From NCBI RefSeq assembly GCF_003313335.1, contig NZ_QMHP01000001.1, positions 310,001 through 374,000 of the forward strand: a DNA stretch of 64,000 nucleotides. Direction: 5' to 3'. Each line of letters begins with the position of its first letter. The first letter of the stretch is position 1. This DNA is from Pedobacter zeaxanthinifaciens. Its GTDB lineage: Bacteria; Bacteroidota; Bacteroidia; Sphingobacteriales; Sphingobacteriaceae. A model generated the notes under the pieces. It saw only the letters and a program-made list of their open reading frames with translations, was not told where the DNA came from and made no database searches. This document shows positions 33,711 to 41,670 of this stretch, in pieces. The position numbers and the translations under genes were made by a program.

Positions 33711-34637
33711 TTAAAATGGAACAGAGATGTGCAACATTAGCCTGTTGCCAGCTTTGGCCCGGTTGTTTGCCAGTTCTTGAGAAACCACATTTTGGTAGTT
33801 TGCGCCGAAGGAGAATTTGCTGAAAGCGAACTCCACACCTGTAACTAAGGAGGTAGAATATCCGCCAGAAACTGCTACTTCATATTTCTGATTTTCGACA
33901 TCTTTTGTGGCTGTTTCGAAAAGGATGCCGGCATTTGGCGCAATGGTAAACTTGTGGAATAACCTAAACTTATGGTAAAGTAATGCATTTGTAGTAAGCT
34001 TATTACCATATCGATATTGGTACTTATTTGCTGTATTTACTTTGTAATTTAAGTTGACGTTAACGCCCCAATCGTTCAGCCTTACATCGTACGCGGCGTT
34101 AAAGGTAAAATCGGTACTTGCCGTGCCTAGTTGGAAGTTGTTTGGACTTTCTTGAATGGCAAGTCTTTCTCCGGGCTCATATTTACCAGTTGGCAACTTA
34201 ATTCCTGCGCCTAACCATAGCGAATGCACAAGCAGTTTACTTTTTACCGTGGCACTTTTGGTAAAAACATTATAGTAACCCATTACGGCAATATCACCCA
34301 AACCGTTCTTATCACCATTGCCTGTTTGCGCTATTCGTTGATTGAAGTTATAAGGCAAAAACGCAAGTAACCTGAACTTTTTACCAAAATTCCAAGCTCC
34401 CCAAAGCTCAGCAGTTTGATAGGTTTCATCGGTAGTTAAAGGCGTTACGTTTGCGTACGGACCTAAATGCGTTTGTAATGTTTTGTGCTGATAACGTAAA
34501 CCAATGAAACGCTTGTTGTACTCGGGCAAAATGCCGATGTAATAACTGCCAACGCCACAACCGCAAATATCACAGGCAATTGCCGTAAGTGGAGTGCAAA
34601 AAATGAGCATTACAATTAATTTTTTCCAGTTCATCAT
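33711..34637 (-). CDS. Outer-membrane beta-barrel protein with N-terminal CxxCxC cluster
   Basis: The 308-aa protein has a signal peptide ending TAIA, so the mature chain would begin CDICGCGVGSYYIG, a Cys-rich end suited to binding a soft metal such as copper. The remainder alternates amphipathic strands with aromatic girdles (FIGLRYQHKT, LLAFLPYNF, VNVNLNYKV) and ends in ISVPF, an outer-membrane barrel signature. The start ATG overlaps the preceding stop (ATGA). It could be a receptor or channel for the operon's substrate. It is not TonB-dependent, since no plug or TonB box is seen. Confidence 0.75.
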   Translation of the reverse strand: MMNWKKLIVMLIFCTPLTAIACDICGCGVGSYYIGILPEYNKRFIGLRYQHKTLQTHLGPYANVTPLTTDETYQTAELWGAWNFGKKFRLLAFLPYNFNQRIAQTGNGDKNGLGDIAVMGYYNVFTKSATVKSKLLVHSLWLGAGIKLPTGKYEPGERLAIQESPNNFQLGTASTDFTFNAAYDVRLNDWGVNVNLNYKVNTANKYQYRYGNKLTTNALLYHKFRLFHKFTIAPNAGILFETATKDVENQKYEVAVSGGYSTSLVTGVEFAFSKFSFGANYQNVVSQELANNRAKAGNRLMLHISVPF

Positions 34638-35674
34638 TGCTCGGCTAAAGTTTTATTGTTGATGAAATCTTCATCATTCAATGTGTTTAAAAATGCAGTT
34701 AGTTTATTTTTTTCGTCAGCAGTGATGCTAATTCCCCTTACACCATTTCTATTAAGCAGCGGGTCTAGATTTTCTGTTGGTTGCACTTCGGCGCTATAGT
34801 GTTGAAACACTGCATCAAGTGTTAAAAACCGACCATCATGCATAAAAGGTGCTGTGTACTTCAGGTTGCGCAACGATGGAACTTTGAATTTGTATTTGTC
34901 TGATGAAATTAGTGTAGCTCCATACAGTCCTTTGTCGTTAATAGCGCTTGGTGCCAAGCCATTGTTCCTAAACTCACCGTCAGTAAATAGCGGTTCCTTA
35001 TGGCAGCTGCCGCATTTTTCCTTGAAAATTTCATAGCCCGCCAATTCAGTTGAGGTAAAACTTGCGTTAGCTTCCTTACGCATCACTTTATCATATTTTG
35101 AGTTGCTACTGATACACATGAGCATGAACTGCGACAGAGCTTTCATCAATCTTGCTGTGTTGATTTCATCAGTTCCGAAAGCCGCTTTAAACTGATTTTT
35201 GTAAGTTGAAGATGACTGTAGTTTGGTTAATACGTTTGCTAAACTTTCGTCCATTTCTTCGTGTGCGGTAATTGGGTTAATTGGTTGAAGATCAAGATCG
35301 AATATGCCGCCTCCCCACATGAAAGCCTTGCTCCAAGCTAAGTTCATGATAGGAGGTGAGTTACGTGTGCCCAAACGGTCTTCTATACCGTGGCTAACAT
35401 CATGCCCATGCTGGGTAAAAGCCGAAGATTGAATATGACAGGAACCACAGCTAATGGTGTTATTTCTCGATAATCTGACATCGTAGAATAACTTTCTTCC
35501 CAACTCAAATCCCTCTTTTGTAATTGGATTATTGGCTAAATTATAAACCGGAGCCGGAAAGTTTTTGGGCGATTGAAAGCCTAAAAATGTTTCAGCTTGC
35601 TGCTGAACATCTTCACTTTTTTTACAGGCATAAACAAACACCAACAATAAAAATATGTATTTGAAATATTTCAT
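34634..35674 (-). CDS. Di-haem cytochrome c peroxidase/MauG-MbnH family lipoprotein (copy 2)
   Basis: The 346-aa protein has lipobox VYAC and two c-type haem motifs, CGSCH at 76-80 and 221-225, with MHDGRF (distal ligand region) near 280. The family includes bacterial cytochrome c peroxidase, MauG and MbnH. MbnH converts a Trp of its partner MbnP to kynurenine, creating a copper site. Because this gene directly follows an MbnP gene (2-nt gap), an MbnH-like role is more likely than peroxide detoxification. Confidence 0.88.
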   Translation of the reverse strand: MKYFKYIFLLLVFVYACKKSEDVQQQAETFLGFQSPKNFPAPVYNLANNPITKEGFELGRKLFYDVRLSRNNTISCGSCHIQSSAFTQHGHDVSHGIEDRLGTRNSPPIMNLAWSKAFMWGGGIFDLDLQPINPITAHEEMDESLANVLTKLQSSSTYKNQFKAAFGTDEINTARLMKALSQFMLMCISSNSKYDKVMRKEANASFTSTELAGYEIFKEKCGSCHKEPLFTDGEFRNNGLAPSAINDKGLYGATLISSDKYKFKVPSLRNLKYTAPFMHDGRFLTLDAVFQHYSAEVQPTENLDPLLNRNGVRGISITADEKNKLTAFLNTLNDEDFINNKTLAEQ

Positions 35675-35676
35675 GG

Positions 35677-36516
35677 CTAGTTTTCAGTATGATCGTGGGT
35701 AAAAAGTCCAGTGAAATTGTCGGCAACGCTTGATGAAAAATCGCCAAACATTACATTAGGATTTTGTTGAATACTGATTGTATTTTTTCCGTTGAACACT
35801 TTCATCAAATCCACAAACAAGTGAATATTACTTTGCCTATCTTTTCTAACTTTAGCAATACCTGCAGTAGTCAAGTCAATAGTGACTTTTCGGATATTAT
35901 TGATTGTTTTAACCTCATATCCACCGAAAAAACCGATGTGATATTTGAACTGCTTTTTACCCGTCGGATCACCTAATTGATCGTTACTTACCACATTTGA
36001 ATTGCCTTCGAACCTGAAAAATATATAACCAGAATTCCATCCCCAATACATGCCGCCACTATCATGATCGCCATTTGCTGCTGGGTCTAACACACCGGTT
36101 CTTTTGTCGATAGGCATAGTACTTCGCAGGCTATCAACCCCAACAATGAAACTCACTTGACTGTAATCACCTTCTGGTACTTTAACTTTTGCAAACCGAG
36201 TGGCTTTATCCGAGCCTTTGATTAGGAAATAGGAGCTATCTTGTTTCACCGTGTATTTTTGGCCGCTTGTGGTAGTAACTTCAATATTGCTAATGAAATA
36301 TTGAACCAAGCTGATGGTAAATGATTCACCTTTGGCATTGGTATAAGGCACTGCCGTATTGTTGAATGTTAATGTTCTACCTCCAACAATGTTGTCGAAC
36401 TCCACAGATAGCGGTGCTAAATTTTGCTCTTCAAAATCTGGAGTGATATCTGCTTTTTTTGAGCAAGCAGTTAATATGATTAAAAATGCTACTATTATAA
36501 AATTTGTCCTTTTCAT
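35677..36516 (-). CDS. MbnP-family copper-binding lipoprotein (copy 2)
   Basis: A 279-aa lipoprotein (LTAC, Cys 18) with the MbnP-family beta-sandwich: PLSVEFDNIVGGRTL, FTISLVQYFISNIEV, EGDYSQVSFIVGVDS, then GMYWGWNSGYIFFRFEG. The W158-x-W160 pair sits where the family places its modifiable Trp. MbnP binds copper after its partner di-haem enzyme oxidises a Trp to kynurenine; no methanobactin genes are visible here. The C-terminus ends HDHTEN, adding His ligands. It is co-transcribed with the following di-haem gene. Confidence 0.85.
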   Translation of the reverse strand: MKRTNFIIVAFLIILTACSKKADITPDFEEQNLAPLSVEFDNIVGGRTLTFNNTAVPYTNAKGESFTISLVQYFISNIEVTTTSGQKYTVKQDSSYFLIKGSDKATRFAKVKVPEGDYSQVSFIVGVDSLRSTMPIDKRTGVLDPAANGDHDSGGMYWGWNSGYIFFRFEGNSNVVSNDQLGDPTGKKQFKYHIGFFGGYEVKTINNIRKVTIDLTTAGIAKVRKDRQSNIHLFVDLMKVFNGKNTISIQQNPNVMFGDFSSSVADNFTGLFTHDHTEN

Positions 36517-36521
36517 TTTAA

Positions 36522-37589
36522 TTATCCATTTGGATCACTAACTGTTTTGTTGTTAATCAGTTCTTGATCAGTAAGTGTATTAAGGAAAGCTTTTATTGCT
36601 ACTTTTTCAGTTGTAGTTAATGGTATGCCTAAAGTCCCATTGTTTTGAAACAAATGCTTGTCAACCGTTGCTGATGGTTTGATGCCTGAGCTGTAATGGC
36701 CAAGCACCTCGTCAATGGTTTTAAACCTGCCGTCGTGCATATATGGTGCGGTAAGCATAATATTCCTGAGTGTGGGCGTTTTGAAAGCGCCAAGGTCTTG
36801 CGGATTGAATGTTACCCGGAACCTCCCTTGATAAATCCCCTCTACATCATCACTGAAACTAATGTCGATTCCATTATTGTGAAATTTGTTATCGGTAAAT
36901 AATTCACCTTGATGGCAGCTTTTACATTTTTCTTCCACCAGCTTTAACCCCTGTAGTTCCATTTCACTGAGGGTTATTCCTTCGTTACGTTTAAATTTGT
37001 CGTAGCGGGAACCTGCCGATATTAATGTGCGCTGAAATTGTGCCAGCGCCTTCACCACATTAGCTGAGGTAATTCCGTTATTAAAAGCCTTTTCAAAAAG
37101 TTCCCTATATTTTGGTACCGCCTTTAACTCTGCCTCCAGTTCGTATAGGTTTTGCGCCATCTCGTCTGAACTCGTTAACGGTCCAAAAGCTTGTGATTCT
37201 AAATTAGTAGAACCGCCATCCCAAAAAAGCCCGCTATTGGCCCAAAGCAAATTAAAGATAGTGGGGGTGTGCCGATGTAACTGTTGTTTAGAAACACCAG
37301 TATCATTTAAAGCCACCCCATCACTAAATGCCAATTGCGGTTGATGGCATGAAGCACAAGATAATTGGTTATTTCCCGAAAGTCTTTTATCGTAAAACAG
37401 CAAACGACCTAATGCCACACCACTTTTAGTTAAGGGGTTGTCTACATCATCAACCCAAGCAGGCATGTTATTAGGCAAAGCGAGGTGATACTTTTCATCA
37501 TCGACCATAAGGTTAGTTTCCTCCTTTTTACAGGAAGAAACTAACAGCAATAAAGCTAAGCATAAAGTATACGCAGTAACTTTAGTCAT
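36522..37589 (-). CDS. Di-haem cytochrome c peroxidase/MauG-MbnH family lipoprotein (copy 1)
   Basis: The 355-aa paralogue of the gene at 34634-35674 has lipobox VSSC (Cys 20), haem motifs CASCH at 78-82 and CKSCH at 222-226, and MHDGRF late in the chain. Compared with copy 2 it has different surface loops and a longer lead before the first haem, so the two are divergent rather than a recent duplication. It lies 2 nt after MbnP copy 1, forming the first MbnP/MbnH-like pair. Confidence 0.88.
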   Translation of the reverse strand: MTKVTAYTLCLALLLLVSSCKKEETNLMVDDEKYHLALPNNMPAWVDDVDNPLTKSGVALGRLLFYDKRLSGNNQLSCASCHQPQLAFSDGVALNDTGVSKQQLHRHTPTIFNLLWANSGLFWDGGSTNLESQAFGPLTSSDEMAQNLYELEAELKAVPKYRELFEKAFNNGITSANVVKALAQFQRTLISAGSRYDKFKRNEGITLSEMELQGLKLVEEKCKSCHQGELFTDNKFHNNGIDISFSDDVEGIYQGRFRVTFNPQDLGAFKTPTLRNIMLTAPYMHDGRFKTIDEVLGHYSSGIKPSATVDKHLFQNNGTLGIPLTTTEKVAIKAFLNTLTDQELINNKTVSDPNG

Positions 37590-37591
37590 TT

Positions 37592-38380
37592 TTAGTTTAC
37601 TGAGACTACGCTAAAAACCTTCGTATTATAATTGTTGGCAACGGCTGTCATTGTGGTCGCTTGTGCAGCACCAACAGTTGGTGTAGTTATTACATCAATA
37701 CCGTCTAATGCCATGCCTACATCTGCTTTTAAGTTAATAGCTGTAGCCTTTGATGAGCCAATTTTTACGTTTTGAGGGAAGCTCAACGAAACCGTTTTAT
37801 AGTTGGCATTGAGGCCTGTTTCAACTTTTATTGTTTTGTTGGTTGTTCCCTCGGTAACTTTTCCACCAACGGCGGTAAAAATATAGCTAGTGTGCCACAT
37901 CCAAGATACATTCGTCATTCCGTTCAATTGGGAAAGTTCTCCAATAGTTAAACTTAGGTTGTCGTTATATTTTTGCTCAACGCCAATTCCGAATTTGATG
38001 CCTTTATAATCGCCAGCGGCAATGTTAGTGAGCTCAACTGATTCACGCTTGTTGGCAGGATAGGTATAAGCCCCTTCCTGTACGGCAACTGCTGAAGTTT
38101 CCTCTAACAAATAGCATGATTTAGGAACGCTAACCTCCTCGCCATTGGCCTTGATTAAAACTATATTGCTTACCCAATACCTAAACTTATCAAAGTTGTA
38201 GGTTTTTGTGCCTGAGGTAAAATTTGTATTTAGAGCGAAATCAGATGTCCCAAAAACCGCATCAAAGTTAACAGTAACTTTCCCCGGGATATCTAGTGTT
38301 TCAGTAATAGCATCATCTTTTTTATCGCAAGAAGAGAAAATGATAGCAGCAGTAATTAATAAAAGAATATTTTTTTTCAT
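37592..38380 (-). CDS. MbnP-family copper-binding lipoprotein (copy 1)
   Basis: The 262-aa protein has lipobox FSSC (Cys 18), then GKVTVNFDAVFG, KFRYWVSNIVL, AAGDYKGIKFGIGVE and SWMWHTSYIFTAVGG. W160-x-W162 aligns with the WxW of copy 2, followed by Y-I-F in both. It is the first gene of the operon; a 7-bp inverted repeat lies 16 nt upstream of its ATG. Overall similarity to copy 2 is low outside the motif blocks, suggesting distinct partners or substrates. Confidence 0.83.
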   Translation of the reverse strand: MKKNILLLITAAIIFSSCDKKDDAITETLDIPGKVTVNFDAVFGTSDFALNTNFTSGTKTYNFDKFRYWVSNIVLIKANGEEVSVPKSCYLLEETSAVAVQEGAYTYPANKRESVELTNIAAGDYKGIKFGIGVEQKYNDNLSLTIGELSQLNGMTNVSWMWHTSYIFTAVGGKVTEGTTNKTIKVETGLNANYKTVSLSFPQNVKIGSSKATAINLKADVGMALDGIDVITTPTVGAAQATTMTAVANNYNTKVFSVVSVN

Positions 38381-38396
38381 TTTGTATAAGTGACAA

Positions 38397-38413
38397 TTCT
38401 GCTATAAGCAGAA
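38397..38413. promoter_or_regulatory. Perfect palindrome upstream of the MbnP operon
   Basis: TTCTGCT (38397-38403) and AGCAGAA (38407-38413) form a perfect 7-bp inverted repeat with spacer ATA, 16 nt before the first ATG of the operon. It could be an operator or a leader hairpin covering the ribosome-binding region. No TAnnTTTG box is apparent nearby. Confidence 0.5.
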
Positions 38414-38671
38414 GAAAGTGATTTAATTAATAAGATTGATATCGATTATACCCGTTTGATACTAGTTTACTTGTATTTAGGGTATGTTAAATGCATTACC
38501 GAGATGGTATTCAACATTAAAACATATTTTATGTTAGAGATGATGAACCGCATTCACGATAATTTTAATATGAGTAGTTGTGGCATTTAACCCAACTGAT
38601 TTTTGCAGTATAGCAGAAAAGCAGACCTTATATTTAAGGCCGTAGCATACAGCATACCACAAAAATTGAAA

Positions 38672-39049
38672 TTAAACTGTTTTAGGAGGATGAAAGATAT
38701 TGTTAACAGCGCCGATTGGACTTTTTTGTAGGTAATGAGGAACTGAATAAGGAAGGTTTTCTTCAAAATTTTCGAAAACCAACGATGCCAATTGTGGCGC
38801 CACGCTCTCGATCAAGCGTTTAGAATGCTCCTGTTCCTGTTTGTTTTTTTGCTCCAGCTCTTTCAATTTAATGTCTAAAAAACATTTACCCTCACAATGA
38901 AGTTGAGGTTTATCTTTATTAGAACATAAAACAGTGGAGATATAAGATTTATTGAAGTGGTAAGAAGATGAGATAATCAAGTAGTTGAAGCTATTCGACA
39001 ATACGCCGAACAATAAAACTACTGCAATTAACCTTCTTAATAGTAACAT
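38672..39049 (-). CDS. Small CxGKC membrane protein upstream of the MbnP operon
   Basis: A 125-aa protein with an N-terminal hydrophobic segment (~5-28), a Cys-containing part (VLCSNKDKPQLHCEGKCFLD) and a Lys/Glu/Gln-rich helix. The HCxGKC triad looks like a soft-metal site, on the periplasmic side if the hydrophobic segment is an anchor. Related proteins in Bacteroidota lie near copper/haem genes. A consensus promoter precedes the ATG by only 5 nt. The next gene downstream on the strand is MbnP copy 1 after 291 nt. Function unknown. Confidence 0.65.
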   Translation of the reverse strand: MLLLRRLIAVVLLFGVLSNSFNYLIISSSYHFNKSYISTVLCSNKDKPQLHCEGKCFLDIKLKELEQKNKQEQEHSKRLIESVAPQLASLVFENFEENLPYSVPHYLQKSPIGAVNNIFHPPKTV

Positions 39050-39054
39050 TGTTG

Positions 39055-39083
39055 CAAAAGTAGTAAAAATGTAGTTGCTGCAA
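39055..39083 (-). promoter_or_regulatory. Promoter 5 nt from the ATG of the CxGKC gene
   Basis: On the minus strand, TTG (39083-39081) and TACTTTTG (39062-39055) are 18 nt apart, a good -33/-7 pair. Only CAACA separates the box from the ATG at 39049. With the ~8-nt ruler from rnpB, transcription would begin at or inside the start codon. Confidence 0.6.
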
Positions 39084-39100
39084 AAAGAAAAATCGTTTAG

Positions 39101-41551
39101 TTATTTGAAAACTTCTTTTTTCATACGTTCAATACGTTGCTCCAATTCTTCCGAACTCATATTGGCACGTAAGCTATCTACTTTAATTGGAAACGATAAA
39201 GGAGTGAACCGAGTAGGATAGGTGATAATGATGTTGCTTTGCTGAATACGGTTTAACGCTGCTGCTAATCGTGGTTCTTCCAGCTGCTGATAGAACACCT
39301 CCTCATAAGCTTGTCGCAATAGCAGGTTTTGTTTATCAAAATCGTTAAACACATTAAAAAATAACCCAGCACTACTTTGTAAGTGTTTGTTGGCAACATA
39401 TTTCCCTGGATAACCCTGAAAAACCAACCCAGAAATACAAGCAATATCCCTGAACTTTCTTCTAGCCATTTCAGTAGAATTGATGCTTAACGTGATATCT
39501 TCCGCTAAATTTTTAGGAGAGAAAACCTCGTAGGCAATGCCATCATCCATCGGTATTTCGGTATCGCTAAGCAACTCAAAGCCATAATCATTCATGGCAA
39601 TAGAAAATGTAATAGGCACCAACTTACTTAAACGATAGGCCACCAAAGCGCCTAAAATTTCGTGGACAAGGCGGCCTTCAAAAGGATAAGCAAATAAGTG
39701 AAATCCTTCTCTGTTGTGGATCATTTCAATTAAAAGTTCATCGCTTTGCGGCACATGTGAACGTTCTTGCTGCGTTAAAAATAGGGGGTAAACCACATCC
39801 AATTCTTCATCCTGATGTTGCTTATCCAGTACTTCGTTGTACTTTTTTCGAAGTACTGCACCCAAGTTGGATGAAAGCGGCAATCGACCACCCAACCAAC
39901 TTGGCGACATTGCTTTTTTCTGTTTGCTGCGCCGCACAATTACCGTCATGTCTTTGATTTGCACAAATTCTAAAATTCGGCCGGCTAGCACAAAACTATC
40001 CCCCGGCTTAAGTTTCGAGACAAAATATTCCTCTACCATGCCGATATATCCGCCACTCAAAAACTTTACTTTCAGCATGGCATCGCTCACAATGGTACCA
40101 ATATGTAGCCTATGTCGCATGGCAATTTGCCTGCTTTTCACCTTCCACAAGCCATCTTCATCTTTCACCACTTTTTTAAATTCGTTGTAGGCAGTAAGGC
40201 TGTTGCCTCCCGACGTGATGAACTGCATGGCCCAGTTCCATTCCTCAGGCAAGAGCTCGTTAAAAGCGTTGGTTTGTTTAATTTCCTCGTAGATTATTTT
40301 GTCATCAAAGCCATCGCCAACGGCTAGGGTTACCAAGTATTGGATTAAAGTGTCGAAAACCATTACAAACGGCTCTCTGCTTTCAATGTTGTTTTCTTTG
40401 GCTGCTTCCTTAATGGCAGCGGCTTCCACCAATTCAAGCGCATGGGTGGGTAAAAAATAAATTTTGGAGGTTTCGAAAGGAGAGTGCCCCGAACGACCGG
40501 CACGTTGTAGAAAGCGGGCCACACCTTTTGGAGACCCTATTTGTACTACGGTATCCACTGGCTTAAAATCAACCCCCAAATCCAATGACGAGGTTGCAAT
40601 TACTGCCTTGAGCAGTCCGCTGTGTAAGCTTTCTTCAATCCAATTACGTAATTCAAAATCGATTGAACCGTGATGGATTGCAATACGTCCCGCTAAATCG
40701 GGCTCTACATCCAGCAGGTGCTGATACCAGATTTCAGATTGCCCACGTGTATTGATAAAGATAAGCGTGGTTTTACTTTCGTTGATAATTGGAATGAGCT
40801 TATGCGCTAATTTTAGGCCCAAATGACCAGCCCAAGGTAAGGTTTCAATATGATCAGGTAATATCGACTTGATTACGATTTTCTTTTCCAATTGCGCTCT
40901 GACGATGATTTTTTTAACGTCCTTTTCAGGAACAATTACATCCAAAGCTTCCTGTATATTCCCGATGGTTGCTGAAATGCCCCAAACCCTTAAAAGTTGC
41001 TCGCCATTGGCCTTTTGCAAACCTTTAATTCGAGATACCGCCAACTCTACCATTACGCCGCGTTTACTTCCAAGCAGCTCATGCCACTCATCGGCAACAA
41101 TGCATTTCAACTCCTTAAATAGATTGGAGCTCCCTTTTTGAGCTAAAAGTAAATGCAAACTTTCCGGAGTAATTAGCAGAATTTGAGGCATGGTTTTCTT
41201 CTGCTGCAATTTTTCCGCTTGCGTGGTGTCACCATTGCGTACGCCAACTTGCCAATCTAAATCAAGCGCTTCCAGCACTTCACGCATGGCTCTTGCAATA
41301 TCTTTTGCCAAGGAGCGTAATGGGGTAATCCAAATAAGTTGTAAGCCTTTTACCGGTTTTGGTTGATTTAAACCTTCGATTACTGTGGCTAAAAATACCG
41401 AGAATGTTTTTCCAAATCCAGTTGGTGCATTGACTAAACCACTGTAACCATCTAAATAATACTGCCAGGTGTCTTTTTGAAAATCAAAAGGCTTTCTGTT
41501 ATCGGCTTTTAGCCATGAAATAACTTGCTTATAGCCTTTAGTTTTCTGCAT
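39101..41551 (-). CDS. Ligase-associated DNA damage response DEXH-box helicase (Lhr-like)
   Basis: The 816-aa SF2 helicase has Walker A APTGFGKT at 42-49, a DEWH box (VADEWHELLG), SATIGN motif III, TSSLDLGVDF and QRAGRSGHS motif VI, and the extended Lhr-type C-terminal region. In the usual Bacteroidota/Proteobacteria arrangement it stands beside an ATP-dependent DNA ligase, an exonuclease and the phosphoesterase PdeM. None of these is in this window; its upstream neighbour on the strand is a methyltransferase 119 nt away. Predicted role: unwinding during a ligase-linked repair pathway. Confidence 0.93.
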   Translation of the reverse strand: MQKTKGYKQVISWLKADNRKPFDFQKDTWQYYLDGYSGLVNAPTGFGKTFSVFLATVIEGLNQPKPVKGLQLIWITPLRSLAKDIARAMREVLEALDLDWQVGVRNGDTTQAEKLQQKKTMPQILLITPESLHLLLAQKGSSNLFKELKCIVADEWHELLGSKRGVMVELAVSRIKGLQKANGEQLLRVWGISATIGNIQEALDVIVPEKDVKKIIVRAQLEKKIVIKSILPDHIETLPWAGHLGLKLAHKLIPIINESKTTLIFINTRGQSEIWYQHLLDVEPDLAGRIAIHHGSIDFELRNWIEESLHSGLLKAVIATSSLDLGVDFKPVDTVVQIGSPKGVARFLQRAGRSGHSPFETSKIYFLPTHALELVEAAAIKEAAKENNIESREPFVMVFDTLIQYLVTLAVGDGFDDKIIYEEIKQTNAFNELLPEEWNWAMQFITSGGNSLTAYNEFKKVVKDEDGLWKVKSRQIAMRHRLHIGTIVSDAMLKVKFLSGGYIGMVEEYFVSKLKPGDSFVLAGRILEFVQIKDMTVIVRRSKQKKAMSPSWLGGRLPLSSNLGAVLRKKYNEVLDKQHQDEELDVVYPLFLTQQERSHVPQSDELLIEMIHNREGFHLFAYPFEGRLVHEILGALVAYRLSKLVPITFSIAMNDYGFELLSDTEIPMDDGIAYEVFSPKNLAEDITLSINSTEMARRKFRDIACISGLVFQGYPGKYVANKHLQSSAGLFFNVFNDFDKQNLLLRQAYEEVFYQQLEEPRLAAALNRIQQSNIIITYPTRFTPLSFPIKVDSLRANMSSEELEQRIERMKKEVFK

Positions 41552-41670
41552 ATTTTTTTAACGCCAATTTATAGAATTGTAGGCGATATAGAAACCAATG
41601 AAAATCATTTATGTGTTAAAAAAAGTGATTTTAGTTGAAGATTTTCAGCGTTTGGTTAGCAAAAGCTTAA

